Shown here: positions 32,727 to 42,538 of the stretch, one piece after another
How the letters are laid out: the number at the start of each line of letters is the position of its first letter
Numbering within the stretch: position 1 is the stretch's first letter
Source: Bradyrhizobium nanningense
Lineage (GTDB): Bacteria; Pseudomonadota; Alphaproteobacteria; Rhizobiales; Xanthobacteraceae
Reading direction: 5' to 3'
Length of the DNA: 64,000 nucleotides
NCBI RefSeq assembly: GCF_004114535.1
Contig: NZ_LBJC01000020.1
Location: 1-64,000 of the forward strand
Position numbers and translations under genes: made by a program
Notes under the pieces: model-generated
What the model saw: only the letters and a program-made list of their open reading frames with translations
The model's database searches: none
What the model was told of the DNA's origin: nothing

Positions 32727-33212
32727 ATGATGGAACGGCTCGACTCCTGGAAACTCGCCCTTGAACGGCTGCGGTCGGCGCCATCGGCCGACTTCGCCGA
32801 GGCGGTCCGGCTCGTGGCCGAGATCGCGCGGATGAGCGTTGACCCCACGCTGCGTCAGGCGGCGGAGCAGGCGCTTCCGGTGCTGCGCCAGGCGGTCGAC
32901 AATGACGACGACGGCGTCACGCTGGCGGCGCAGCGCCGTCTCGGCGTGGTGCTCGAGGTCGTCCATGATTTGACCGCGCCGCGCTTCGGCCGCCGCAACG
33001 CCAAGCCGAAGCAGCTCTCCAGCGAGGATCGCGCCCGTAAGATGCTGGGCCTGCCGCTCGCGGTGCAGCTGACCTGCGAGGACATCAACCAGGCCTATCG
33101 CCGCGCGGCCAAGGGCATGCATCCCGACCACGGCGGCAGCACGCAAGCCTTCATCGACCTCGCCGCCGCCCGCGACGTCCTGATCCATCCCGGCGCGCAC
33201 AAGGACGCGTGA
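32727..33212 (+). CDS. J-domain-containing protein
   Basis: A 161-residue protein with an N-terminal helical region (residues 1-105, MERLDSWKLALERLRSAPSA) and a C-terminal J domain that includes INQAYRRAAKGMHPDHGGST with the HPD tripeptide. J proteins stimulate the ATPase of Hsp70/DnaK. Only part of the usual J domain precedes HPD, so it is a divergent short form. ATG 32727 or 32730 are both possible, and neither has a strong binding site; the TTG at 32709 is less likely. Confidence 0.75.
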   Translation: MMERLDSWKLALERLRSAPSADFAEAVRLVAEIARMSVDPTLRQAAEQALPVLRQAVDNDDDGVTLAAQRRLGVVLEVVHDLTAPRFGRRNAKPKQLSSEDRARKMLGLPLAVQLTCEDINQAYRRAAKGMHPDHGGSTQAFIDLAAARDVLIHPGAHKDA

Positions 33213-33232
33213 GAGCGTCTCATCAAAAACGA

Positions 33233-33262
33233 GCGGGCAAGGACGCTGGCGCCCTTGCCCGC
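33233..33262. terminator. bidirectional terminator
   Basis: Ten-base stem GCGGGCAAGG / CCTTGCCCGC preceded by CAAAAACGA on the left, between convergent genes ending at 33212 and 33282. Confidence 0.65.
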
Positions 33263-33281
33263 CCTTCGTCCGCCGATCGAA

Positions 33282-33533
33282 TTACCAGCTGCAGTGGCCG
33301 TTCTTCAACGCATGATCCTTCAACATGAGCGCGTCACCAAGGGTCGGCACGCTCGCGCTGACGCGGGAATAGTCGGAGGGCCACGGCGTGGTCGGGATGC
33401 TCTCGTCCCAGATCTGGCAGAAGCCGGTGTCCTGCCAGCGGATCAGGTGATAGCTGGCCTCCGCGGGGCTCGCCGCGACGAACGAGGTGACGGCAAGTCC
33501 GGCGGCAGCGCACAGCAGGGAAATACGACGCAT
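33282..33533 (-). CDS. secreted small protein, IRW-TGxCQIW type (paralog 1)
   Basis: Signal peptide MRRISLLCAAAGLAVTSFVA, cut near AEAS. The mature part has YHLIRWQDTGFCQIWDESIP and a final HALKNGHCSW; two cysteines could form a disulfide. It is a paralog of 33772-34032. This small periplasmic family is, as I recall it, common in Bradyrhizobium and has no assigned role. The longer in-frame start at 33875 is not used because it lacks a signal peptide. A candidate FixK-type box lies upstream at 33646. Confidence 0.75.
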   Translation of the reverse strand: MRRISLLCAAAGLAVTSFVAASPAEASYHLIRWQDTGFCQIWDESIPTTPWPSDYSRVSASVPTLGDALMLKDHALKNGHCSW

Positions 33534-33645
33534 GATTAGCTCCTCGAAATGAATGATGTGATGCGCCTCCCGGCAATGACGGGGAGGGCTGGTGCCGGAC
33601 GCTTTTGGGGATGCGCGCCGGACAAGATGTGAGTAGTTGGACGTG

Positions 33646-33659
33646 TTGATCAGGTTCAA
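33646..33659 (-). promoter_or_regulatory. possible FixK-type box
   Basis: TTGATCAGGTTCAA fits TTGA-N6-TCAA and shares TTGATCA with the other boxes. It lies 113 bp upstream of the gene starting at 33533. The right half is only four bases, so chance is not excluded. Confidence 0.25.
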
Positions 33660-33717
33660 AGAACGCGCGCGCCATGGCTGACTTCGGCGGGACAAATCCG
33701 CGGTCCTGCAAAAAGAA

Positions 33718-33747
33718 AAGGACGGACCGCTTGCGCGATCCGTCCTT
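33718..33747 (-). terminator. rho-independent terminator
   Basis: Stem AAGGACGGA / TCCGTCCTT with CTTTTCTTTTTG after it on the minus strand, just downstream of the gene ending at 33772. Confidence 0.75.
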
Positions 33748-33771
33748 GAAATCCGTCTTGTCGCGTCAAGC

Positions 33772-34032
33772 CTAGAGCGTGCAGCGGCGTTCGGCGCGCA
33801 GCTTGATCTGGAGGTCGGACGCGGCCTGGAAGGTCGGCAGCGGCTTGCTGACCACCTTGTAGGTCGACACGCCAAACTGGAACGGCTTGTACTTCAGGTC
33901 CTCGTTCCAGACCTGGCAGATGCCGGTGTTGTCCCAGCGGATCACGTAATAGCCGACCGCCGCGGATGCGGGCCCGGCGAACACGGACGAAGCGATGCCG
34001 GCAACGGCACAGAGCGCGAGAACGCGACGCAT
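33772..34032 (-). CDS. secreted small protein, IRW-TGxCQVW type (paralog 2)
   Basis: An 86-residue protein with signal peptide MRRVLALCAVAGIASSVFAG and a mature core YYVIRWDNTGICQVWNEDLK; the end is QIKLRAERRCTL. It shares the RW-TG-CQ-W pattern and final Cys with the gene at 33282-33533. The pair is a tandem duplication with divergent ends. It has its own terminator, so it is a separate transcription unit. Confidence 0.78.
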   Translation of the reverse strand: MRRVLALCAVAGIASSVFAGPASAAVGYYVIRWDNTGICQVWNEDLKYKPFQFGVSTYKVVSKPLPTFQAASDLQIKLRAERRCTL

Positions 34033-34186
34033 GGAATATCTCCTTGTGGGGAAGAGTGACCCGAAAATTCGTGCGGTAAAAGCAGGTCCTTTGCAAGCCG
34101 GGGAGCGGCCGTTCACGGATATGTCAGACTGCGCAGGGCACTTGGTTTGGCGGAGTGCCCGGCAAGTCACACGCGCAAGGCGCGGC

Positions 34187-34570
34187 TCACTTCGCTAGCG
34201 AGGCCACCGCCTCGATTTCGATCAGCATCTTTGGATCGGGCAGCGCATGGACCACGCAGGTCGTGCGCGCCGGATAAGGCGGCGGGCCGAAGGCGCCGGC
34301 ATAGAGCGCATTCATGGCGGCGACGTCGGAGGCGCGGGTCAGGAGCACGTTGACCTTGGCGAGGTCCCGGATTCCGGCGCCGGCCTCGTCCAGCACGCGC
34401 TTGATGTTGACGACGACATTGGCGAACTGCGCCTCGAAACTATCAGGCAGCGCGCCATTGACGTCGAAGCCGGGAATGCCCGAGACGAACAGGAGATCGC
34501 CGACGCGCGTCGCAAAGGACAGCGGCGGCGCCTTGACGTGCGGCGGGGGCGCGAAATGCTGGATCGGCAT
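34187..34570 (-). CDS. Rid family protein (RidA-like)
   Basis: A 127-residue member of the YjgF/YER057c/UK114 fold: FATRVGDLLFVSGIPGFDVN near residues 20-39 and YPARTTCVVHALPDPKMLIE near the end, including the conserved Arg that binds the imine carboxylate in RidA. Members hydrolyse reactive imine/enamine intermediates or act on related molecules. Here the ending differs from RidA proper, so it may be one of the other Rid subfamilies. Confidence 0.85.
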   Translation of the reverse strand: MPIQHFAPPPHVKAPPLSFATRVGDLLFVSGIPGFDVNGALPDSFEAQFANVVVNIKRVLDEAGAGIRDLAKVNVLLTRASDVAAMNALYAGAFGPPPYPARTTCVVHALPDPKMLIEIEAVASLAK

Positions 34571-35031
34571 GGGATCACCTCGAAAGACGTTCGCTAAGGC
34601 CTGAGGGTAGCCGCAGGCGAGGGGCGCTCAAACCAAAAAATGCGAAAACAACCCCATGCACAGTAGGCATGAGATGGAAATCATTGAGCTTTTCAAATTC
34701 GGGAAGAGCGAAAATGAGGATTTGCTCCGTCGGGCAAGACAGGGGCAGAATGGCATGATGCGGTTGGCTTCGACGATGGCCCCTCACTCCGTCGTCATGC
34801 CCCGGCTTGACCGGGGCATCCAGTACGCCGCGGCAGACGTGGCGAGAGCGAGCCCTCCGACGAAGGCCTCTGGAATACTGGATCGCCCGGTTGAACCGGG
34901 CGATGACAGCTGAGTGTCTGGCGAACAACCCGACTGACGCCGCCCCCATCATGTTGCCGCCCCGATCAATCAGATACATTCGCCGCGTCTGATTCGAGTC
35001 CCCCCTAAAAAATAGCCCCCCGGAGACCCCC
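34571..35031. other. intergenic stretch with AT-rich segment and repeat
   Basis: Positions 34640-34750 are AT-rich and include AAATGCGAAAACAACCCCAT, a string I recall from other Bradyrhizobium intergenic regions. Positions 34794-34909 hold a family 2 palindromic repeat. No gene is supported. Confidence 0.5.
34794..34909. repeat. palindromic repeat, family 2
   Basis: GTCATGCCCCGGCTTGACCG at the left is inverted against CGGTTGAACCGGGCGATGAC at the right, with ATCCAGTACGCCGCGG and TGGAATACTGGATC inside. Confidence 0.78.
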
Positions 35032-35466
35032 ATGAAGCTCGCATCCACCCTTCGCGCCGCGCTGGTCGCCATTGCCGCCCTGGCCGGACTTTCGACCGCG
35101 GCAGAGGCCGACAGCGGTTTCGTGACGCTGACGATCTACAAGGCGGGCTGGATCATCGGCGGCTCTGGCGGGAGCGGAGTCCTCAGCTTCCGCGGCCGCA
35201 CCTATGGGCTCTCCACCGGCGGCCTCGATTACGGCCTCGTCTTCGGAGGCTCCAAGACCGTGCTGCGCGGCCGCGTCAGCAACATCAACCGTCCCTCCGA
35301 CGTCGCCGGGGTCTATGGCGCCGCCGGTGCCGGCCTTGCCGTCGGCGCCGGCGCCCGCGCCATCGTGCTGACCAACCAGAAGGGCGCTGTGCTGGAGCTG
35401 TCGGGAACGCAGGTCGGCCTGATGGCGAACGCAGATCTCAGCGGCCTTGCGATCACGATGCGGTAG
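35032..35466 (+). CDS. exported glycine-rich protein (144 aa), possibly DUF1134-like
   Basis: Signal peptide MKLASTLRAALVAIAALAGL, cut near AEAD at residue 25. The mature domain begins SGFVTLTIYKAGWIIGGSGG and ends LELSGTQVGLMANADLSGLA, a beta-rich, glycine-rich periplasmic fold. The middle (YGAAGAGLAVGAGARAIVLT) could form a turn-rich sheet. It faintly resembles the EipA/DUF1134 envelope proteins of other alphaproteobacteria, but I am not sure. ATG 35032 follows CCGGAGA. Confidence 0.7.
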   Translation: MKLASTLRAALVAIAALAGLSTAAEADSGFVTLTIYKAGWIIGGSGGSGVLSFRGRTYGLSTGGLDYGLVFGGSKTVLRGRVSNINRPSDVAGVYGAAGAGLAVGAGARAIVLTNQKGAVLELSGTQVGLMANADLSGLAITMR

Positions 35467-35474
35467 GGCGGTGC

Positions 35475-35630
35475 GTAGGGTGGGTTAGTCCTACTGAGGA
35501 TTAGTCCTGCGATTGCGCGAAGCGTAATCGCTCGGCGTAACCCACCACTTCAGCGTCCGCGGTAACAGAAGCGGTGGGTTACGCCGCGCGGGCTCCGCTT
35601 CGCGCCGCCGCGCAGCTAACCCACCCTACG
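35475..35630. repeat. palindromic repeat, family 9 (GTAGGGTGGGTT type)
   Basis: GTAGGGTGGGTTAG is inverted against CTAACCCACCCTAC, with GGCGTAACCCACC / GGTGGGTTACGCC inside. The right end supplies the stop codon of the convergent GST gene. Confidence 0.8.
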
Positions 35631-36276
35631 AGCGCGATGCGGCGGTGAACACCGCCAACTGCGCATCGAACGCCCGCCGGAACGCCGGCCGCGCCTCGCC
35701 GCGGGCCACATAGGCGGCGACAAGTGGATAGCCGTCCAGCAAACCCGAATTGTTCAGCCGGCGCAGCACCGTCACCATCAGGAGATCGCCGGCGCTGAAC
35801 GCGCCGTCGAGCCAGTCGGCATCACTGATGTGGCGGGACAGTTCGCCAAGCCTGGTCCGGACGCGTTCCTGCAGCATGGGGAGCCGCTCCGCATACCAGC
35901 TCTTGTCGCGCTCGAACAGCATGGCCATGGTGAGCTCGACGATCGGCGGCTCCATTGTGCTGAGCGCGGCGAACATCCAGGCGATCGCGTGGGCGCGCGC
36001 ATTGGCATCTTTCGGCAGCAAGCCATCGTGGCGCTCGGCGATGTGCAGCACGATGGCGCCCGACTCGAACAAGGCGAGATCGCCATCCTCATAGGTCGGG
36101 ATCTGCCCGAACGGATGCAGCGCGCGATGCGCGGGCGCCTTCATCGCCGCGAAGGAGAGGAGGCGAACGTCGTAAGGTTGGCCGACCTCTTCCAGTGCCC
36201 AGCGCACGCGCATGTCGCGCGCGTGGCCCCTGCCGCGGTCGGGCGAGGATTCGAAGGCGGTGATGGTGGGAGGCAT
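35626..36276 (-). CDS. glutathione S-transferase family protein
   Basis: A 216-residue two-domain GST. The thioredoxin-like half has VRWALEEVGQPYDVRLLS and ALFESGAIVLHIAERHD, where Glu-Ser binds the glutathione gamma-glutamyl group. The C-terminal helical domain includes ADWLDGAFSAGDLLMVTVLR with the N-capping Asp. Members conjugate glutathione to electrophiles or act as thiol reductases; the substrate is unknown. The start MPPTITAFESSPDRG at 36276 is chosen; the longer frame to 36465 crosses a palindromic repeat. The stop codon lies in the adjacent family 9 repeat. Confidence 0.87.
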   Translation of the reverse strand: MPPTITAFESSPDRGRGHARDMRVRWALEEVGQPYDVRLLSFAAMKAPAHRALHPFGQIPTYEDGDLALFESGAIVLHIAERHDGLLPKDANARAHAIAWMFAALSTMEPPIVELTMAMLFERDKSWYAERLPMLQERVRTRLGELSRHISDADWLDGAFSAGDLLMVTVLRRLNNSGLLDGYPLVAAYVARGEARPAFRRAFDAQLAVFTAASRS

Positions 36277-36381
36277 CGGAAGGCTCCGAGTTGATCGCGG
36301 TTTAGCTTGCATAGGACGAACGACGAGGGCGGATTCCGACATCGGTTCGATCCTTTCCACGCCTGATGCCAAACCAACAAT

Positions 36382-36510
36382 GTCGTCCCGGCGAACGCCG
36401 GGACCCATACCGCGTGATTTATCTGTGCGGTTAGTCTCAGTACCGATACGCCGAGTCTCCGCCAAACTACTCCCTGGGGTTATGGGTCCCCGCGTTCGCG
36501 GGGACGACAG
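36382..36510. repeat. palindromic repeat, family 3
   Basis: TGTCGTCCCGGCGAACGCCG at the left is inverted against CGCGTTCGCGGGGACGACA at the right, with GGGACCCATA and TATGGGTCCC inside. Same family as the left half of 27036-27201. Confidence 0.8.
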
Positions 36511-36540
36511 CGGAATGTGACGCGCTATTGTTCGCCGAAC

Positions 36541-37185
36541 CTACGCGGCGATCCACGCCGCCAGCTCGCGCCACGGCTCCAGTGTCCAATGCCCCGACGC
36601 CGCGCCGGACGGCGACGGCAGCACGAAGATCTCCGGCAAGCTCTCACGGCGCTGCTGCCGCCCGAGCGCAATCCCGCTCGACGGCCTGCCGTAAAACAAG
36701 CTCGCCGCCTTCTTGCTCGTGAACGCAATCGTCCGCGGCCGATACGTTTCCATCTTGGCCCTGAAGCCTGATACGTCGATCGTCTCCGCCGCGATCTGGT
36801 GATCCATCCCGGCGCCCGTCTTGGAGAGATCGGTGAAGCCGATCCCGAGTTCGATCAGGCTCGCGAACTCGCTTGGCTGATAGCGCCGCGGCGTGATGCC
36901 GGCCTCATGAATCGCGCGCCAGAAGCGGTTGCCGGGATGGGCGTAATAGTGCCCGAGCTCCGCCGAGCGCGTCGAGGCGGCGGTGCCGACGAAGACGAGG
37001 CGGAGGTTGGGGCGGAGTTGGTCGGGGAGGCGGTGGGGGGTGGGTAAGTGGATCGTCGCTGTAAATGAGAATATGCCAAAATCACTTATTTCCCAGTTGC
37101 TGATCGCGGTCAGCGAGTTTGAGTTTGATGGCTTCGTCCTTTGGACGCCGGTGCGAGATGTTGGCGAGACCGAAGATGTATACAT
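36541..37185 (-). CDS. mug: mismatch-specific uracil/thymine DNA glycosylase (Mug), odd N-terminus
   Basis: From residue about 65 the protein is a typical Mug: FVGTAASTRSAELGHYYAHP, GNRFWRAIHEAG, LGIGFTDLSK, then LPSPSGAAS. It removes uracil from G:U mismatches and etheno-cytosine. Residues 1-48 are AT-rich-encoded and unlike any Mug; LPTPHRLPDQLRPNLRLVF is where family sequence begins. There is no ATG between 37185 and that point. The usual start codon appears lost where an AT-rich segment (37036-37375) joins. The ORF start is therefore uncertain, and the gene may be 5' damaged. Confidence 0.7.
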   Translation of the reverse strand: MYTSSVSPTSRTGVQRTKPSNSNSLTAISNWEISDFGIFSFTATIHLPTPHRLPDQLRPNLRLVFVGTAASTRSAELGHYYAHPGNRFWRAIHEAGITPRRYQPSEFASLIELGIGFTDLSKTGAGMDHQIAAETIDVSGFRAKMETYRPRTIAFTSKKAASLFYGRPSSGIALGRQQRRESLPEIFVLPSPSGAASGHWTLEPWRELAAWIAA

Positions 37186-37303
37186 CGGATCGTATGGTCA
37201 AAGCGACTATGTCGAGTTTGCTCCAGGATTTGCAGACGTCGTGAAAGACGAATTCAGCTTTAGTGAATACGTGCTCAAAAATCAGCACCGCAAACGGCAC
37301 TAA
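37073..37303 (+). CDS. hypothetical protein in AT-rich segment (76 aa)
   Basis: ATG 37073 gives MPKSLISQLLIAVSEFEFDG, then DVYIGSYGQSDYVEFAPGFA and an end KNQHRKRH. The composition is acidic and aromatic, more protein-like than the opposite strand. The codon use and base composition differ from flanking genes, which suggests acquisition. It overlaps the odd 5' extension of mug by about 110 bp on the other strand, so only one of the two can be right there. No family is recognised. Confidence 0.4.
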   Translation: MPKSLISQLLIAVSEFEFDGFVLWTPVRDVGETEDVYIGSYGQSDYVEFAPGFADVVKDEFSFSEYVLKNQHRKRH

Positions 37304-37323
37304 TAGATTCTATCAATTACAGA

Positions 37324-37357
37324 GAAATGGGAACGAGCAACTGCTCGGTCCCATTTC
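37324..37357. terminator. terminator hairpin downstream of thiC
   Basis: Stem GAAATGGGA-CGAGCA / TGCTCG-TCCCATTTC with a short loop, 19 bp beyond the thiC stop on the minus strand; usable in both directions. Confidence 0.65.
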
Positions 37358-37375
37358 ATCGTTCATTTAGTGGTC

Positions 37376-39428
<2,053 letters not shown>

Positions 39429-39458
39429 GTGGAATGTGGGGTGGGAACGGGACATGCA

Positions 39459-40067
39459 TCACGCAGCCTCCGTGGACAGGCCGAGCCATTGCCGCACGCG
39501 CGCATCCGGATCGGCGTTCTGCGTGACGTCGCTGACAACAGCGATCGAATCCGCGCCCGCCGCAAAAATCTCCGCGGCGTGCTCGAACTTGATGCCGCCG
39601 ATGGCGACCAGCGGGATGGTGCCGATGCGCTGCTTCCATTCGGTGATCTTCGGAATGCCCTGCGGCTCGAAGCGCATCGATTTGAGCGTGGTGAAGAAGA
39701 TCGGGCCGAGTGCGACGTAATCCGGCTTTGCTGCGAGCGCGGTTTCAAGCTCGGCATCGTCATGGGTGGAGATGCCGAGTGACAGGCCCGCTTCGCGGAT
39801 CGCCTTGAGATCGGCGGCGGCGAGGTCCTCCTGGCCGAGATGCAGATATTTGGCGCCGGCGACGATCGCGGCGCGCCAATAATCGTTCACGACCAGCTTG
39901 GCCTGCGTGCCCTTAGTGATCGCGAGTGCATCGGTGACCATCTGCAAGGCCTGCCCGTCGTCGAGCTCTTTCGCGCGCAGCTGGATGGTGCCGACGCCGA
40001 GCTTGGTCAGGCGCTCGACCCAGCCGAGGCTGTCGACGACTGGATAGAAACGATCAGGATACGGCAT
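39459..40067 (-). CDS. thiE: thiamine phosphate synthase ThiE
   Basis: A 202-residue TIM barrel that joins HMP pyrophosphate to the thiazole phosphate. Landmarks are [47 protein letters not shown] and [11 protein letters not shown]. The start [10 protein letters not shown] at 40067 overlaps the thiG stop by 14 bp, so the two are translationally linked. The HLGQED motif is standard, where HLGQxD binds the substrate diphosphate. Third to fourth in the operon thiO-thiS-thiG-thiE-thiC. Confidence 0.95.
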   Translation of the reverse strand: MPYPDRFYPVVDSLGWVERLTKLGVGTIQLRAKELDDGQALQMVTDALAITKGTQAKLVVNDYWRAAIVAGAKYLHLGQEDLAAADLKAIREAGLSLGISTHDDAELETALAAKPDYVALGPIFFTTLKSMRFEPQGIPKITEWKQRIGTIPLVAIGGIKFEHAAEIFAAGADSIAVVSDVTQNADPDARVRQWLGLSTEAA

Positions 40068-40836
40068 GCCAGAACGGGGTCCCAACGACAGGGGTGGAAG
40101 GGGAGGCGAAGTCGCGGGCGTTCATCAGCCCGGCCTCGAAGGCTATGCGGCCGGCATCACAGCCGAGGCGGAAAGCCTTGGCCATCGCGACCGGGTCGGC
40201 GGCTTTGGCGATGGCGGTGTTGAGCAGCACGGCATCAAAGCCGAGCTCCAGCGCCTGCGCCGCGTGGCTGGGCGCGCCGAGACCAGCGTCGACCACCAGC
40301 GTGATGTCAGGCAGCCGGTCGCGCAGCAGCTTCAGCGCATCGCGATTGGTGATGCCCTTCGCGCTGCCGATCGGCGCTGCCCACGGCATCACGACCTTGC
40401 AGCCGGCATCGACCAGGCGGTTGGCAACAGAAAGATCCTCGGTGCAATAGGGGAACACTTCAAAGCCGTCCTTGACCAAGATGGTCGCGGCCTCGACCAG
40501 GCCGACGACGTCCGGCTGCAGCGTGTCGTTGTCGGCGATCACTTCCAGCTTGATCCAGGACGTCGCGAACAATTCGCGCGCGAGCTTGGCCGTGGTCACG
40601 GCCTCGCGCACGCTGCGGCAGCCGGCGGTGTTCGGCAGCACGGTGACGTCGAGCTCGCGGATCAGCTTCCAGAACGCGTCCCCGGTCTTGCCGCCGGCGG
40701 ATTCGCGCCGCAGCGACACGGTGACGATGTTCGAGCCGGAGGCGCGGATCGCCGACTGCATGATCGCCGGCGAGGGATAGAGCGCGCTGCCGATCAGCAG
40801 GCGCGAGGCGAAGGTTTTGCCGTAGAAGGTCACCAT
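40054..40836 (-). CDS. thiG: thiazole synthase ThiG
   Basis: A 260-residue TIM barrel that forms the thiazole ring from deoxyxylulose phosphate, dehydroglycine and ThiS-thiocarboxylate. Landmarks are [42 protein letters not shown] with the catalytic Lys, and [13 protein letters not shown]. ThiO, encoded upstream, supplies the imine by oxidising glycine (the aerobic route). A palindromic repeat (40863-40964) separates it from thiS. Its end overlaps thiE. Confidence 0.96.
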   Translation of the reverse strand: MVTFYGKTFASRLLIGSALYPSPAIMQSAIRASGSNIVTVSLRRESAGGKTGDAFWKLIRELDVTVLPNTAGCRSVREAVTTAKLARELFATSWIKLEVIADNDTLQPDVVGLVEAATILVKDGFEVFPYCTEDLSVANRLVDAGCKVVMPWAAPIGSAKGITNRDALKLLRDRLPDITLVVDAGLGAPSHAAQALELGFDAVLLNTAIAKAADPVAMAKAFRLGCDAGRIAFEAGLMNARDFASPSTPVVGTPFWHAVS

Positions 40837-40862
40837 GTGGGAGGTGTCTCCTTTGATTGCGG

Positions 40863-40964
40863 TGTCATCCCCGCGAAAGCGGGGATCCAGTACGCCGCGG
40901 CAGGGTGGCTAGAACCGTGAAGCCGCGGCGTACTGGATCGCCCGGTCAAGCCGGGCGATGACAG
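40863..40964. repeat. palindromic repeat, family 2, inside the thi operon
   Basis: TGTCATCCCCGCGAAAGCGG at the left is inverted against GCCGGGCGATGACA at the right, with GATCCAGTACGCCGCGG and GCGGCGTACTGGATC inside. It is nearly the same as 39327-39428. Confidence 0.82.
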
Positions 40965-41014
40965 CGGAGTGTTTGGCAGGCGTCGCGGCGACAAATAGAG
41001 TGCATTCATCATCC

Positions 41015-41212
41015 TCACCCTCCCTGCCGCGGCGTGATGATCTCGATCTCGTCGCCGGCCTTCAGGCTCGTCTCGGCCCAGCGGCTCTTCGGCACGACGT
41101 CGTAGTTGAGCGCGATCGCGAAATGGCTGCCCTCGTAATCGAGCTCGGACAGCAGCGCGTCGACGCTTGCGGAATTCACCTCGCGCTGCTCGCCGTTGAC
41201 GATCACAAGCAT
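41015..41212 (-). CDS. thiS: sulfur carrier protein ThiS
   Basis: A 65-residue ubiquitin-like carrier ending in the obligatory Gly-Gly (IITPRQGG), the C-terminus that is adenylated and thiocarboxylated before giving sulfur to ThiG. It begins MLVIVNGEQREVNSASVDAL and carries the hydrophobic patch seen in ThiS. The ATG at 41212 lies inside the end of thiO (10 bp overlap), so the two are co-translated. Confidence 0.95.
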   Translation of the reverse strand: MLVIVNGEQREVNSASVDALLSELDYEGSHFAIALNYDVVPKSRWAETSLKAGDEIEIITPRQGG

Positions 41213-42213
41213 TGCATCACCTCGTTGTCGATCTGGCCGCGCTCGACATAGGCGAGTGTCAGCTCGGCGAGCGCGGGGGCGATCAGGAAGCCGTGGCGAT
41301 AGAGGCCGTTGACGGTGATCCTGCGGCCGCGAATGCCGATGCGCGGCAGATTGTCGGGATAGGCGGGGCGAAGCCCCGAGCCGAACTCGACGATGCGGGC
41401 TTCGCCGAAGGCCGGGTGCACGGCATACGCCGCGCCCAAGAGCTCCAGCGCGGAGCGGACGCTGACGCCGGTGTCCTCGGCCTCGATCGAGGTCGCGCCC
41501 AGCATGAACAGATTGTCCTCGCGCGGGATCACGTAGAGCGGCCAGCGCGGATGCATCAGCCGCACCGGGCGGGCAAGCTGCACCTCGCTCGTCTCGATCA
41601 GGATCATCTCGCCCTTGACGCCGCGAAGCTCGCTCTGCTCGTCGCGCGCGCCGAGGCCGCGGCAGTCGATCACGATGCCGTCGAGATCATTCGCGGTGAC
41701 GTCGCTTTCGAACTTGATGGTGCCGCCGGCGGCGCGGATGCGCTCGTGCAGCTGCGGCAGCACGCGGCGCGGCTCGACATGGCCCTCGGCGGGGAAGAAC
41801 AGCGCGTCGCGGAAGCGGCCCTCCAGCGACGGCTCCAGCTCGGCGAGGCCGGCGGCGTCGAGCCGGCGGTGGTCCTCGGTCATGCGGGCAAAGCGCTCGA
41901 AATCGTTGCGTTCGCGCGCATGGGCGACGACGAGCGAGCCGTTGAACGGCGTGTCGGGCAGCTCGCGCCGCCAGATGTCGAGCGAGCGCAGCCCCAGGCG
42001 GCTGATGATGGGTTCGGCGACCTCGGCCTCGCAATAGGGCGCGAGCATGCCGCCGGCCCAATGGCTGGTGGCGTCCGTCATCGCCTCGTCACCGCGCTCG
42101 TGCAAGGTCACGGCATGGCCGGCCTGCGCAAACAACAGGGCTTGCCAGGCTCCGGCAATGCCTGCGCCGATGATGGATACCGGTGAATCCGGTCGCTTGG
42201 TGTTCTGCAACAT
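41203..42213 (-). CDS. thiO: glycine oxidase ThiO
   Basis: A 336-residue FAD flavoenzyme that oxidises glycine to iminoglyoxylate for thiazole synthesis. The FAD fold is VSIIGAGIAGAWQALLFAQA. Substrate and flavin residues sit around SHWAGGMLAPYCEAE and GLRPAYPDNLPRIGIRG. It is the first gene of the operon; its ATG follows the TPP riboswitch directly, and its ribosome binding site (AAGGGAC) lies within the switch 3' arm. Gene order thiO-thiS-thiG-thiE-thiC is common in alphaproteobacteria. Confidence 0.93.
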   Translation of the reverse strand: MLQNTKRPDSPVSIIGAGIAGAWQALLFAQAGHAVTLHERGDEAMTDATSHWAGGMLAPYCEAEVAEPIISRLGLRSLDIWRRELPDTPFNGSLVVAHARERNDFERFARMTEDHRRLDAAGLAELEPSLEGRFRDALFFPAEGHVEPRRVLPQLHERIRAAGGTIKFESDVTANDLDGIVIDCRGLGARDEQSELRGVKGEMILIETSEVQLARPVRLMHPRWPLYVIPREDNLFMLGATSIEAEDTGVSVRSALELLGAAYAVHPAFGEARIVEFGSGLRPAYPDNLPRIGIRGRRITVNGLYRHGFLIAPALAELTLAYVERGQIDNEVMQCL

Positions 42214-42328
42214 CCCTGTCCCTTCGCCGGCATGACCCGGATCAGGTTCAAAGGGTCACCGCGGTCCTGGGCGGTATTGCCCATTTAGCGGTATCTCAGC
42301 TCCTCCTCGGAGCACCCCTCGGAACGGG
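42214..42328 (-). promoter_or_regulatory. TPP riboswitch
   Basis: On the minus strand: GAGGGGTGCTCCGAGGAGGA, then GCTGAGATACC, and after a variable P3a arm TGAACCTGATCCGGGTCAT. These are the conserved TPP-sensing (THI element) blocks. The 3' P1 arm GGGACAGGG pairs with CCCGUUCC and contains the thiO ribosome binding region, so TPP binding would block translation of thiO. Confidence 0.93.
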
Positions 42329-42383
42329 TCTAATGTAGGACAGCGGGACGGGGTGGTCAACGCGTTAGGTGGGAACCGCAGCT

Positions 42384-42535
42384 GTGCCCCGGATGCGATG
42401 CAGCGCGCCCCTGGCGATGCGAAGCATCGTCCAGCGCGGCGTGATGCGTCGCAGAGCCGGGGCCCATGCTTATGTGGGACGCTCTTATGTGGGACGCTGG
42501 GTCCCGGCTCTGCGCAGCAGCGTTGCACGCTGCCG
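42384..42535. repeat. palindromic repeat, family 4, partial right half
   Basis: GTGCCCCGGATGCGATGCAG resembles the left arm of 13175-13304. The right side ends in TCCCGGCTCTGCGCAGCAGC without the closing CGCGTCCGGGACAC, so it is truncated. It contains a tandem TTATGTGGGACGC. Confidence 0.7.
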
Positions 42536-42538
42536 CAG

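Noticed and set aside
34985..35000. GATTCGAGTCCCCC string resembling a tRNA T-arm
   Set aside because: No anticodon arm or acceptor stem can be drawn upstream; no tRNA structure fits.
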